A DNA stretch of 64,000 nt from positions 2,046,001-2,110,000 of the forward strand of contig NC_017941.2 of assembly GCF_000306765.2 (NCBI RefSeq), given 5' to 3'. The DNA is from Haloferax mediterranei ATCC 33500 (lineage in GTDB: Archaea; Halobacteriota; Halobacteria; Halobacteriales; Haloferacaceae). The notes beneath the pieces are model-generated. The model saw only the letters and a list, made by a program, of their open reading frames with translations. It made no database searches and was not told where the DNA came from. Made by a program: the position numbers and the translations under genes. Positions 16,071 to 24,399 of this stretch are shown here, in pieces; the first letter of the stretch is position 1; the number at the start of each line of letters is the position of its first letter.

Positions 16071-16999
16071 AGTCCGAACGATTCGGCGAGGATATCCTCG
16101 TCCGTCTCACCGAGCGTGTAGGTCGGCCCGTCGATAACGTCGATAGTGGCCTGTGCGGGACCGAACACGTCGGGGTCGACCTCGCCGAAGTCCCAGTCGG
16201 CGTCTTCGAAGAGTTGCTCGAACGGGACGGCGTAGTCTGCACCGGCGTTGGAGACGACGCTGTCGAACTCGTCGAAGTCCTCGGCGACGGTTACGTGAAC
16301 CCGCCCGCCGTAGGCGACGGCGTCGTTCGTTCGGCCCATCGCCACACTCTCGTCGTAACTGACAGGGGCAAGCGGGGCGGAACCGCTGATAGAGATGACG
16401 TTCGCTGGTTCGTAACCCGCCTCGAACAGGTTGAACATCGCGAGTTCGGCGGCGCGGGCCGCTCCTGTGACGCTTCCGACGAGCGACCCGGTTGCGTACG
16501 TCGGGAGGAAGATAGCGCTCGGTTCGAGACCGGTCATGTCGGCGACGTGCTCTGCGACTTCGTCGGTCGGGAGTTCGATACTCTCGACGGCGAGGGCCGT
16601 CAGGTCGAACTCGTCGTAGTAGCCGAGGTGGTGGAACTCCTCTTCCTCGCCGACGAGTGCGCGGGCGGGGCCAGAGCCGAGTCCGTCGAAGTCGTCGAAA
16701 ACGAGTTCCCAGCCCGCTTTCTGCGAGCAAAGAAGGGCGAGAGCGGGGCGGTCTGTCGAGAGTTCGACGGAGGGGCGGGGGGTCCCTGCGACCTCACCCA
16801 TCCGTGTCTGTACTGTGGCGAGACCCGCGGTCTGAATCTCCGCGAGGAGCATCCCCGCTTCGACACCGCCGTCGGCGTCGACGCCGAAGTCGATGACCGT
16901 CGCACCCGAGTCGAGTTCGTAGCCCTCGATGCCGAGTTCACCGGCGAAGTCGAGCGCCTCGTCGACCAGTTCGATGGCCATCCGATTGATGCTATCCAT
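16067..16999 (-). CDS. mch: Methenyltetrahydromethanopterin cyclohydrolase
   Basis: Interconverts methenyl- and formyl-tetrahydropterin. Haloarchaea are not methanogens, and their Mch is taken to act on tetrahydrofolate-type C1 units. The 310-aa protein matches the family length and carries NRMAIELVDEALDFAGELGI at the N terminus, AGLATVQTRMGEVAG, LCSQKAGWE, LPTYATGSLVGSVTGAARAAE and GRTNDAVAYGGRVHVTV. Followed with a 4-bp overlap by the 161-aa gene. Confidence 0.94.
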   Translation of the reverse strand: MDSINRMAIELVDEALDFAGELGIEGYELDSGATVIDFGVDADGGVEAGMLLAEIQTAGLATVQTRMGEVAGTPRPSVELSTDRPALALLCSQKAGWELVFDDFDGLGSGPARALVGEEEEFHHLGYYDEFDLTALAVESIELPTDEVAEHVADMTGLEPSAIFLPTYATGSLVGSVTGAARAAELAMFNLFEAGYEPANVISISGSAPLAPVSYDESVAMGRTNDAVAYGGRVHVTVAEDFDEFDSVVSNAGADYAVPFEQLFEDADWDFGEVDPDVFGPAQATIDVIDGPTYTLGETDEDILAESFGL

Positions 17000-17113
17000 G
17001 CGGGTCGATTGCGCGTCTTCAGGTAAAGGGTTTGTCAGTCGGCCACCCTCCGGTGTGCGTGGACGTGCCCCGAAGCCCGCGGTTCGGAGGGCGATAAATC
17101 CCTCGTCAGCGCG

Positions 17114-17428
17114 TTATTCCCGCTCTCCTTTGGCCGCCCGTCCGAGATGCTCTTCGACCGCGTCGACCTTGTCTGCGGCGCGCTGGTCGACCGTTCGCTT
17201 GTCGTCTACTTTCAGGAACGTGCTCACACGGTCGCCGTCGACCGCCTTGTGGGCCGCGCCGACGGCGGCGAGGAGTTCGTCGATATCGTCGGCCTCGATG
17301 ACCGTCCCCATCGGGTTCGTCTCGTAGGACACGTCGAAGTCGTCGAGTGCAGCGACCGCTTTTGCGACTTCACCCGCCATACTGTCTTCGACGACCGGTG
17401 CGACGCTCAACATCGCAATGACTGTCAT
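17114..17428 (-). CDS. MTH1187/YkoF-like thiamine-binding family protein
   Basis: A 104-aa protein of the COG0011 type, with a small ferredoxin-like fold. It begins MTVIAMLSVAPVVEDSMAGE, which matches the family's first strand and conserved Gly-Glu, followed by DFDVSYETNPMGTVIEADD, the region that lines the ligand pocket in structures of relatives. Members bind thiamine or related pyrimidines; this is inferred. The start at 17428 is chosen over 17482 because the extension is hydrophilic and unlike the family. Confidence 0.87.
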   Translation of the reverse strand: MTVIAMLSVAPVVEDSMAGEVAKAVAALDDFDVSYETNPMGTVIEADDIDELLAAVGAAHKAVDGDRVSTFLKVDDKRTVDQRAADKVDAVEEHLGRAAKGERE

Positions 17429-17533
17429 ACCTGTATTCTCGTCGTACGGGTTAGTAAAAAGAGGTGTGTGGTGATGACGCACGTCGTGTTGGAACCGATG
17501 AGGCTATGACCGCAAACTACCTCGGGTTCCGAT

Positions 17534-17701
17534 ATGTTCCAGAGCGGAATCATACGGCTGGCGCTCGTCTTCGCGGCGAACGTCGTCGGGGGAGTTACAC
17601 TTGGCTCGGCAATCGGGGGGACAGTCGGGTACACGGTGGAGTGGACCGTCACCGGGGCCGTCTTGGGTATCGCCGTCGCCGTCTTCGCCGCTCAGCGGTA
17701 G
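17534..17701 (+). CDS. Small membrane protein, 55 aa
   Basis: Starts MFQSGIIRLALVFAANVVGG and ends VAVFAAQR, with two hydrophobic helices separated by GYTVEWTV. It is glycine-rich with small-residue motifs that favour helix packing. Codon use is typical of the genome (third-position C/G). No family recognised. It lies between two minus-strand genes. Confidence 0.6.
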   Translation: MFQSGIIRLALVFAANVVGGVTLGSAIGGTVGYTVEWTVTGAVLGIAVAVFAAQR

Positions 17702-17745
17702 TCATGGACGGCAGCAGGGAACCGAGACAGATGACATTCTGTTAG

Positions 17746-19284
17746 TCAGTTATCGGCAAACTCACTGTCTACTCTCTTTCGGCCCTCTGCATCGATGTGT
17801 TCGCCGTGCTCCCGGAGGGCTTCGAACGTCGTATCGATGTCCGCCGGGGTAGTCCGGTGGCTACAGATGGACAGTCGTATCGCAGTGTCGTCTCGAATTT
17901 CGGTCGTCGTAACGAACGCCTCTCCAGTGAGTCTGAGTTCGTCGGTAATTCGCTGGTTGAGCCAGTCGACATAATCGTTGATAGCCTCGCGCTGGTCCGC
18001 GTCCGCAACAGCGTCGCGCAGGTCGGTCGGGAGATAGCGGAACGAGTAGATGAACAGATTCGGCTCTTGGAGTACCTCGAAATCGTCCGCTGCAACGACC
18101 CGGTCGTGAAGGTGTTCTGCACATCGGCAGTTCTGTCGTAGGAGCTGGCGGTACCCTTCGACACCCCGGTGCTTGAGGCTCATCCAGAGCTTCAGTGCGC
18201 GGAACGGGCGCGACATCTCCGGGCCGAGGAAGCCGAGGTTCGTCCCGTGGTACGCTTCCTCTTCGGTGAAGTCGAGATACTCGGCGTGCATGGAGAACGC
18301 CTGTGTCTGTGCGTCGGGGTCACGGAAGAGAACGCAGCCACAGGAGTACGGGACCGAGAGCCACTTGTGCGGGTCCAGCGTGACCGAGTCGGCCCGCTCG
18401 ATACCCTCGTAGAGGTGCTCCTTCTCTGGCAGGATCGCACCAACTGCACCGCAGGCCCCGTCGGCGTGCATCCAGACGCCGTGGTCGGCACACACGTCCG
18501 CAATCTCCGCCAGTGGGTCGACTGTCGAGACGTTGATGGAACCGACGTAGGCGATCACACAGAACGGGATACGGCCGTTCTCTACGTCCGCAGTCAACAT
18601 GTCGTCGAGTGCGGCGGGGTCCATTCGGAGGTCCTCGTCGCACGGCACCGACCGGATGGCGTCGCTGCCGACGCCGATCATCTCGGCGACGCGCTCGGCC
18701 GAAGAGTGGCCCTCGTGGGCGGATTCGTAGAGCGTGAACCGGCCGGGACGGTCGATTGAGCGGAGCCCCGACTCCCGCGTCTCGAACTCCGTCGCGGACT
18801 GCAGTGCGGTGTAGAGGGCCGCGTGGTTGGCCATCGTCCCGCCACTGGTGAGCACGCCCCCGCAGTCGGCCGGGTAGCCGATCATCTCCGCGAGCCACTG
18901 CAGGCACTGGCGCTCGATCTCCGTCGCGGACGGCCCCCCCATCCAGGCACCTGCGTTCATGTTGACCGACGCGGCGAGCGCGTCGGCCAGTGCTCCGATT
19001 GGTGTCCCCGACCCCATCACGTATCCGTACCACCGGGGAGAACCCTGGTGAGTCGCGTTGGGGTACACACGCTCGTTCCACTCGGCGAGCACTGCTTCCG
19101 GGTCCTCGCCGTCCCGGGGCAGGGGGTCGTCGAACTCCTCGGCTACCTCCGGTGGTGTGGTCTCCGGGAAGGTATCTACCGCTCGAATATTTGCAAAATG
19201 CTCTGCCATCATGTCGACCGCTCTGTATCCGAGTTCACGGAACTCCTCGGGGTCCGGGTCGAGTGAATCAAAGCCTTCGGACAT
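17746..19284 (-). CDS. PLP-dependent group II decarboxylase (aromatic amino acid decarboxylase-like)
   Basis: A 512-aa pyridoxal-phosphate enzyme of the DOPA/tryptophan/glutamate decarboxylase family. Visible are YVMGSGTPIGALADAL, GGVLTSGGTMANHAAL (PLP phosphate), VWMHADGACGAVGAI (HxDxAxG with the ring-stacking His and Asp) and the lysine in VTLDPHKWLSVPYSCG that forms the Schiff base. The natural substrate is uncertain: the overall layout fits L-aromatic amino acid decarboxylases, but glutamate, aspartate or 2,4-diaminobutyrate are possible. It is flanked by unrelated genes. Confidence 0.9.
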   Translation of the reverse strand: MSEGFDSLDPDPEEFRELGYRAVDMMAEHFANIRAVDTFPETTPPEVAEEFDDPLPRDGEDPEAVLAEWNERVYPNATHQGSPRWYGYVMGSGTPIGALADALAASVNMNAGAWMGGPSATEIERQCLQWLAEMIGYPADCGGVLTSGGTMANHAALYTALQSATEFETRESGLRSIDRPGRFTLYESAHEGHSSAERVAEMIGVGSDAIRSVPCDEDLRMDPAALDDMLTADVENGRIPFCVIAYVGSINVSTVDPLAEIADVCADHGVWMHADGACGAVGAILPEKEHLYEGIERADSVTLDPHKWLSVPYSCGCVLFRDPDAQTQAFSMHAEYLDFTEEEAYHGTNLGFLGPEMSRPFRALKLWMSLKHRGVEGYRQLLRQNCRCAEHLHDRVVAADDFEVLQEPNLFIYSFRYLPTDLRDAVADADQREAINDYVDWLNQRITDELRLTGEAFVTTTEIRDDTAIRLSICSHRTTPADIDTTFEALREHGEHIDAEGRKRVDSEFADN

Positions 19285-19482
19285 GTCTATGTTAGAGTAT
19301 CTATTTCATGTATGTTATCACTTACCGTGACAATTAGTACGCTGCTTCTTGAAGTAGCGATTGGAGGGTAAAAGGGAATGAGCGATATGCGCCTTCGATT
19401 CGGCACGACTGCTGGAACCTAACAGCCAAAAGATTTCAACAGACCCAGCGTTCTTTTTCCCGCCGCCGACGTATCGGATTCT

Positions 19483-20541
19483 ATGAATCCACGCGCAACA
19501 CGAGCGCTCACGCTCGGTCGAGCAATCGCCTACGAGGTACGAACCGAGCGACTCACGTTCATGGCGGGAAGCATCGCTTACGGAGCTTTTGTCTCGCTTC
19601 TCCCCCTTTTTCTCCTCGTTCTCTCAGCGGTCTCCGCGACTGGGAATGGAACTCTCCGACAGAGCGTCATCGCCGTTATCCAGTCCGTCCTGACACCCGG
19701 TGCCGGGGAAGTCATCGTCGCCGAACTCGAAGCGTCGACCCAACTTGCGAGTCTCTCCATCGTCGGGGTGTTAGTTCTCATCTGGGGGACGCTCCGCATT
19801 TTCCGCGGTCTCGACACCGCCTTCTCGGATATCTACGAGTCCGAGGCGGCGAACACGTTCGCCGACCAACTCACAGACGGCGTCGTAGTTCTCATCACCG
19901 TCGCACTCGCTGTCGTCGCCGGGGCACTCATCGAATCCTCCCTCCCCGAACTGGACGGTGCACTCGGCTGGGTCGTCTACCGCAGCCTCCTCGTCGTCGT
20001 GCTGTTCGTGACGTTCTACCCGATGTACTACATTTTCCCCGACGAGGATGTGACGTATATCGAAGTCGTTCCCGGGACACTCGTCGCAGCCGTCGGGTTG
20101 ACGACCTTCGAGTCGCTGTTTCGGCTCTACGTCCAGTTCAGCAGTCGGTCCCCCGAATCGAGCGTCGTCGCCGGAATTCTCGTCCTCCTGACGTGGCTCT
20201 ATTTCAGCGGTCTGGTCATCCTCCTCGGCGCGGCAGTGAACGCCGTTCTCTCGAACCGCTCTCGCGACGTTAACGTCCGACCACTCTTCGGTGGCGTCCC
20301 ACTCGACTCACAGGAAGGCGGGGCGACCCGGCGGACCGTCGTCACGGCAATCCAACGCTTCGACCACCTCGTCGCAGACAACCCGCATGAGGACGTAGAA
20401 GTCCGCGTCGGTGACGAGACAGTCGTGATTCCGACCCCCGAGAAACTCGTCGTCGACACCGACGTCAACAGATTCTTTCCAGAGGGGCCGGTCCGGCTGG
20501 AACTCAGATGGTCGTCGTGGCCGGACAGTAAAGAGGACTGA
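19483..20541 (+). CDS. YihY/BrkB-family membrane protein
   Basis: A 352-aa protein with about six membrane helices in residues 28-255 and a soluble acidic C-terminal domain of about 95 residues. Family hallmarks are MAGSIAYGAFVSLLPLFLL at helix 1, WGTLRIFRGLDTAFSDIYE in the middle and TWLYFSGLVILLGAAVNAVL at the last helix. The BrkB/YihY family was once called RNase BN in error; a transporter or membrane-organisation role remains unproven. A low-GC gap of 198 bp lies upstream. Confidence 0.9.
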   Translation: MNPRATRALTLGRAIAYEVRTERLTFMAGSIAYGAFVSLLPLFLLVLSAVSATGNGTLRQSVIAVIQSVLTPGAGEVIVAELEASTQLASLSIVGVLVLIWGTLRIFRGLDTAFSDIYESEAANTFADQLTDGVVVLITVALAVVAGALIESSLPELDGALGWVVYRSLLVVVLFVTFYPMYYIFPDEDVTYIEVVPGTLVAAVGLTTFESLFRLYVQFSSRSPESSVVAGILVLLTWLYFSGLVILLGAAVNAVLSNRSRDVNVRPLFGGVPLDSQEGGATRRTVVTAIQRFDHLVADNPHEDVEVRVGDETVVIPTPEKLVVDTDVNRFFPEGPVRLELRWSSWPDSKED

Positions 20542-20578
20542 CACGGCTGTTATGCCGCCGGAGACCGTATAATTGTGT

Positions 20579-20854
20579 ATGGCTATCAAAACACCTGCAC
20601 AGCCGACGCGACCGCTCGAACCAGACCGTCCACTGTGGGAAACTGTCGAGACCAGTCCGACGACGGCGTCTCGGGCAGTTTGCCCGCCAACCGTCGTAGA
20701 GCACCGACAGTTGAGTCAGAAAAACTTCGGTGAAGCGCACCTCGTCTGGCGGTGCGACGACTGCGGCGAACTCGGCCCGCTGACCGCGTTTCCGACTGCG
20801 TGTCCGGGGTGTGGTGCCGGGCGTGAAGCGCTGTTCTACTGCACCGAAGATTGA
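20579..20854 (+). CDS. Small rubredoxin-like zinc-ribbon protein
   Basis: A 91-aa protein with a C-terminal zinc ribbon: CDDCGELG and CPGCGAG, 22 residues between knuckles, after LVWRCDD. The N-terminal 45 residues are proline-rich with no fold signal. Haloarchaeal DUF7130-type rubredoxin-like proteins have this shape; I am not certain of the family. A GAGACCGTATAATTG promoter-like stretch lies just upstream, in keeping with a leaderless transcript. Confidence 0.7.
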   Translation: MAIKTPAQPTRPLEPDRPLWETVETSPTTASRAVCPPTVVEHRQLSQKNFGEAHLVWRCDDCGELGPLTAFPTACPGCGAGREALFYCTED

Positions 20855-20924
20855 GCTCGGTGCGATGCGGCACCTCCGCGGCATCGACCGCGACCGTTTT
20901 CTTTCCGGCCGTCAACCGGCGGGT

Positions 20925-21179
20925 ATGTACCTCTCTCATCCGGTTCGTCGCATGCGCGACGACCCACTCGAAGCCGAAACCGTGGAACTCCGGGTCGAAC
21001 CCGTTGATGACGACGCGCGAGCGAAATTGTCCGAATACGTCCGCTCACTCGGCGGGTCGGTCGAACGGGAACTACAATTTGGCGGCGTCGTCGTCGCGCT
21101 CGACGAGGCGAACGTCTCTGCACTCTGTGAATTCGACGGTATCGAACGAATCGAGACGGTCGACACGCTCGGCTACTGA
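20925..21179 (+). CDS. Small protein resembling a subtilase propeptide / inhibitor I9 domain
   Basis: An 84-aa protein starting MYLSHPVRRMRDD. The body (VELRVEPVDDDARAKLSEYV, GGSVERELQFGGVVVAL, FDGIERIETVDTLGY) follows the beta-alpha-beta-beta-alpha-beta order of the I9 propeptide fold, including the typical D..A...L..LGG.V.......G....L.......L......I..IE pattern. It stands alone, with no protease next to it. An upstream ATG at 20865 would add 20 residues. Confidence 0.55.
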   Translation: MYLSHPVRRMRDDPLEAETVELRVEPVDDDARAKLSEYVRSLGGSVERELQFGGVVVALDEANVSALCEFDGIERIETVDTLGY

Positions 21180-21263
21180 TCTCGGACGCTTACTAGTTCT
21201 TCTCCGCTCACGCGTGTGTACTGAGATGTCAACTGATTAGTGGTGAGCGTCCGGAGAGCACGT

Positions 21264-21491
21264 ATGGTCTCTGCATCCTCCAGAACGAGCTGGCTGGTCG
21301 GTGCCGCCGCCGGGGCTGTTAGTGTCGGAGTCGTCCTCTCGAACGGGACGCTCGACACTGGTGTCCGACAGAGTGTCAACCCGATCGACCTCCTTCTGTC
21401 ACTGGCCACGAGTTCGCCACTCGTCTTCGGTGCACTAGTCGTCGCCGTGGCTGGATTCGCCGTGGTAGTGCGCCGAGGTACTGAATCGTGA
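21264..21491 (+). CDS. Small membrane protein, 75 aa
   Basis: Two hydrophobic helices: WLVGAAAGAVSVGVVL and SSPLVFGALVVAVAGFAVVV, ending RRGTES. GTG codons at 21240 and 21243 are alternative starts. The stop overlaps the GTG start of the next membrane protein by four bases, so the two are probably made as a pair. No family recognised. Confidence 0.6.
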   Translation: MVSASSRTSWLVGAAAGAVSVGVVLSNGTLDTGVRQSVNPIDLLLSLATSSPLVFGALVVAVAGFAVVVRRGTES

Positions 21492-21817
21492 TTCCCGAAC
21501 TGGGCGATAGCTGGCTCCTCCTCGCGTATGCACTCATTCTCGGCGGTGTCGTGATTCAGTACACTCGCGGCAAGTTACCCTTCCATCGAACCGTGCTTCT
21601 CGTCTCGGTGAGTTTCACGTGGCTTTCGTACGCGCTCTTCCAAGTCCAACACGGTCTCGTTCCAACTGGAACAACACTCAGCTACGCTCTGCATGGGGTT
21701 GCGCTCGTCTTGCTCGTCGTCGGACTGTATGGACTGTACTGGTGGTGGCGACATAGAGACGACGATGGTGATGACCGTGATTCCGGACGGGTTGAAGTGG
21801 CGGTGCGTCGCGACTAG
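21488..21817 (+). CDS. Small membrane protein, 109 aa
   Basis: Begins at GTG (MIPELGDSWLLLAYALILGG) inside the end of the preceding gene (GTGA overlap). It has three predicted helices: residues about 9-24, 37-52 and 65-84, then WWWRHRDDDGDDRD, a charged tail. Coupling to the 75-aa upstream membrane protein suggests a two-subunit complex. Function unknown. Confidence 0.65.
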   Translation: MIPELGDSWLLLAYALILGGVVIQYTRGKLPFHRTVLLVSVSFTWLSYALFQVQHGLVPTGTTLSYALHGVALVLLVVGLYGLYWWWRHRDDDGDDRDSGRVEVAVRRD

Positions 21818-21948
21818 GCCGTGTTTGTGGACGTGGGTTGAGCGGCGGGCACCGTGAGCGATAGCAGGTGTGAGTCAGGACCCCGTGAACGAACGAAGTG
21901 AGTGAGCGGGTGCGACGGAAGTACCGCGAACGAAGTGAGTAGTACGTC

Positions 21949-22016
21949 GGCGAGACTACGTCTCGCCAGGATTTGAACTTCACTCGCTCACGGCGTTCGC
22001 TCGCTAGTTCAAATCC
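21949..22016. repeat. Hairpin plus inverted tRNA T-arm-like repeats
   Basis: GGCGAGAC-tac-GTCTCGCC is a perfect 8-bp hairpin (21949-21967). Directly after it, GGATTTGAACT (21969-21979) is mirrored by AGTTCAAATCC (22006-22016); GTTCAAATCC is a tRNA T-arm sequence and also occurs in the adjacent tRNA-Gly genes. Upstream (21886-21934) the phrase GAACGAAGTGAGT occurs twice. The region looks like tRNA 3'-end debris next to real tRNAs. Confidence 0.6.
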
Positions 22017-22088
22017 CAGTGGGCCGCATTTCTTCACTCCACAGAAACTCGGAGTCTAACGACTCCTCGTTTGGTTCCGTTCAGAAAG

Positions 22089-22159
22089 TGCGTCGGCTGG
22101 GATTTGAACCCAGGTTGTGACCATGGCAAGGTCACGTGATACCACTACACTACCGACGC
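22089..22159 (-). tRNA. tRNA-Gly(GCC), copy 1
   Basis: A 71-nt cloverleaf: acceptor GCGTCGG paired with CCGACGC and discriminator A; D arm GTGTAGTGGTATCAC; anticodon stem TGACC/GGTCA around loop TTGCCAT, so the anticodon is GCC; T arm CTGGG-TTCAAAT-CCCAG. CCA is not encoded. Read on the minus strand with copy 2 upstream of it, 12 bp apart. Confidence 0.96.
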
Positions 22160-22171
22160 ATGTGGTGGAAG

Positions 22172-22242
22172 TGCGCTGGCTGGGATTTGAACCCAGGTTG
22201 TGACCATGGCAAGGTCACGTGATACCACTACACTACCAGCGC
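22172..22242 (-). tRNA. tRNA-Gly(GCC), copy 2
   Basis: Identical to copy 1 except for the acceptor stem, which reads GCGCTGG with CCAGCGC. The compensating changes keep full pairing, so both copies look functional. This is the promoter-proximal member of the pair. Confidence 0.96.
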
Positions 22243-22290
22243 ATTCCGTGCGTATCGTGGCGTACTGCTGCGTTACTCGATAGTGTCGGG

Positions 22291-22301
22291 TTGATAAATA
22301 A
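22291..22301 (-). promoter_or_regulatory. TATA box for the tRNA-Gly pair
   Basis: CTTATTTATCAA on the minus strand, about 50 bp before the mature 5' end of tRNA-Gly copy 2, is the only strong archaeal TATA-like sequence nearby. A precursor leader of roughly 25 nt is implied. Confidence 0.5.
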
Positions 22302-22470
22302 GACTTGCGAAACGGGGGAGGAATCGGGTGACAGCGCGGCACCTGCTACCACGTAAGATTCGTTTGTTTCGACCTGTCGTCGGTCGTGTAATTCGTTGTC
22401 ATGCGTTTTTCGCTAATTCCCCTACAAACTGGTGCGTGGGACCCTCTATCACCCCAGATAGGATTCGCTA

Positions 22471-22480
22471 CTCTTTTAGG
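22471..22480 (+). promoter_or_regulatory. Possible promoter of the ribosomal cluster
   Basis: CTCTTTTAGG lies about 55-60 bp upstream of the first gene (22533) of a 25-gene co-directional cluster. It is a plausible but weak TATA box; start-site mapping would decide. Confidence 0.3.
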
Positions 22481-22532
22481 TGGTCACCCGGTACAAACGC
22501 CACAGTCTAGACGAGACGAGGATGAATCCGGC

Positions 22533-23375
22533 ATGAACCTTAGCGTACTCGTGCCGACCTCACTCGTCCGGGAAGCCGAAGATCAACGCGAGGCAACTCG
22601 CAAACTCGGCTACGTCGCCCGCGCGGCGGCGGTCTTCCGGGCGAACGAACTCGTCGTCTTCCCCGACGAAGACGGCGAGAACAAGTGGGGCGGCGAGTTC
22701 GTCGAAACCGTACTTCGGTACGCCGCAACGCCCCCCTACCTCCGGAAGGAGGTCTGGGGCAAGCGCGACGAACTTCGCTACGCTGGGATTCTGCCACCGG
22801 TCCTGGTATCGTCTACGACCGCGGGCGACTCTGACGAGACGCCCGCGTTGCGAGAAGGAATCGTGACCGAGGTCGGACCTGACGACCGCGTTCGGGTCAA
22901 TTGCGGAATGCAACACCCGATCTCCCTGTTCATCCCTCCGGGGATGGATATTGCAAAGGGGGAGCGCGTCGCTGTCAGGATCTCTTCGCGAGAACCGGTC
23001 CGTGCGAGGATCGTCGACGAGCCCCTTCCGGGCTTCGACGTATCCCGCATGGACCTCACGGAAGCACTCGGCAGGCCAGATGCGGGCGTGCGAATCGCCA
23101 CGTCTCGCTATGGCGAGTCGCTGTCGGTCCCCCGACTGGGTGACCTGACGGCCCGCATCACCGATGCCGGCGGTATGACCGTCGCCTTCGGTTCACCAGG
23201 CCGTGGGCTTCCGGACATGCTTGGGATGTCTCCCGAGGATGTTGCAGACGTCGAACCTTCCGTTGGTCCGGGGTTCGACCTCTGGCTCAATACGATTCCG
23301 CGACAGGGGAGCGAAGTGGTGCGAACTGAAGAAGCGATGTTCGCATCACTCGCCTCCCTGACACTCACGGAGTGA
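22533..23375 (+). CDS. SPOUT-class RNA methyltransferase (C9orf114-like)
   Basis: A 280-aa putative RNA methyltransferase. Archaeal genomes commonly place this SPOUT-type protein just before L3. The start at 22533 (MNLSVLVPTSLVREAEDQRE) begins the Rossmann-like half (ARAAAVFRANELVVFPDED). An OB-like insert sits at about 105-165 (REGIVTEVGPDDRVRVNCG). The C-terminal knot shows GGMTVAFGSPGRGLPDML and FDLWLNTIPRQGSEVVRTEEAM, the trefoil region expected to bind SAM. The target is probably rRNA; human homologue SPOUT1 methylates uridine N3. It is 4 bp from rpl3. Confidence 0.87.
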   Translation: MNLSVLVPTSLVREAEDQREATRKLGYVARAAAVFRANELVVFPDEDGENKWGGEFVETVLRYAATPPYLRKEVWGKRDELRYAGILPPVLVSSTTAGDSDETPALREGIVTEVGPDDRVRVNCGMQHPISLFIPPGMDIAKGERVAVRISSREPVRARIVDEPLPGFDVSRMDLTEALGRPDAGVRIATSRYGESLSVPRLGDLTARITDAGGMTVAFGSPGRGLPDMLGMSPEDVADVEPSVGPGFDLWLNTIPRQGSEVVRTEEAMFASLASLTLTE

Positions 23376-23379
23376 ATCC

Positions 23380-24396
23380 ATGCCACAACCAAGCAGACCA
23401 CGAAAAGGCTCGATGGGCTTCAGCCCGCGCAAGCGAGCGGTCAAGGAGGTCCCACGCATCAAGTCGTGGCCCGACGACGATGGCTCCCCTGCACTGCAGG
23501 GCTTCGCTGGCTACAAAGCCGGCATGACCCACGTCATGATGGTCAACGACGAGGCCGACTCCCCCCGCGAGGGAATGGAGGAGTCCGTGCCCGTGACCGT
23601 CGTCGAGACGCCGCCAATGCGCGCCGTCGCCCTTCGCGCCTACGAGCAGACGCCGTACGGTATGAAGCCGAAGACCGAGGTCTGGGCGAGCGAGTTCCAC
23701 GACGAACTCGACCGCGTCCTCGATCTTCCGGCAGAAGACACGTTCGAATCGGACGCCGACGCACTTCGCGAGGCCGTCGAGGCCGGCGAAGTCGATGACC
23801 TCCGCGTCATCACGCACACGGTGCCCGCCGAACTCAAGAACGTGCCTAAGAAGAAGCCCGACGTGATGGAGACTCGCGTCGGTGGCGGCTCCATGGTGGA
23901 GCGCGCCGACTTCGCCCTCGACCTCGTCGAAGAGGGCGGCGAACACGAGATGTCCGACGTGTTCCGTGCTGGCGAGTATCTCGACGCCGCCGGTGTCACG
24001 AAGGGTAAGGGTACGCAGGGTCCCGTCAAGCGATGGGGCGTCCAGAAGCGTAAGGGCAAGCACGCCCGCCAGGGCTGGAGACGCCGTATTGGCAACCTCG
24101 GCCCCTGGAACCCGTCGCGTGTCCGTTCCACGGTTCCGCAGCTCGGTCAGACTGGTTACCACCAGCGCACCGAACTCAACAAGCGCCTCATCGACCTCGG
24201 TGAGGGTGACGACGCCTCCGTCGAAGGTGGCTTCGTCAACTACGGTGAGGTCGACGGCTCCTACGCGCTCATCAAGGGCTCGCTTCCGGGCCCCAACAAG
24301 CGCCTTCTGCGGTTCCGCCCGGCCATCCGGCCGAACGACCAACCGCGCCTCGACCCCGAGGTGCGCTTCGTCTCTACCGCATCGAACCAGGGTTAA
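23380..24396 (+). CDS. rpl3: Ribosomal protein uL3
   Basis: A 338-aa large-subunit protein, archaeal/eukaryotic length, that binds 23S rRNA near the peptidyl-transferase centre. It begins MPQPSRPRKGSMGFSPRKRA, the conserved R-rich tip. GFAGYKAGMTHVMM and KRWGVQKRKGKHARQGWRR (the W-finger and basic loop) are diagnostic. An acidic insertion around residues 95-130 reflects halophily. It precedes rpl4 with a 3-bp gap. Confidence 0.98.
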   Translation: MPQPSRPRKGSMGFSPRKRAVKEVPRIKSWPDDDGSPALQGFAGYKAGMTHVMMVNDEADSPREGMEESVPVTVVETPPMRAVALRAYEQTPYGMKPKTEVWASEFHDELDRVLDLPAEDTFESDADALREAVEAGEVDDLRVITHTVPAELKNVPKKKPDVMETRVGGGSMVERADFALDLVEEGGEHEMSDVFRAGEYLDAAGVTKGKGTQGPVKRWGVQKRKGKHARQGWRRRIGNLGPWNPSRVRSTVPQLGQTGYHQRTELNKRLIDLGEGDDASVEGGFVNYGEVDGSYALIKGSLPGPNKRLLRFRPAIRPNDQPRLDPEVRFVSTASNQG

Positions 24397-24399
24397 ACC

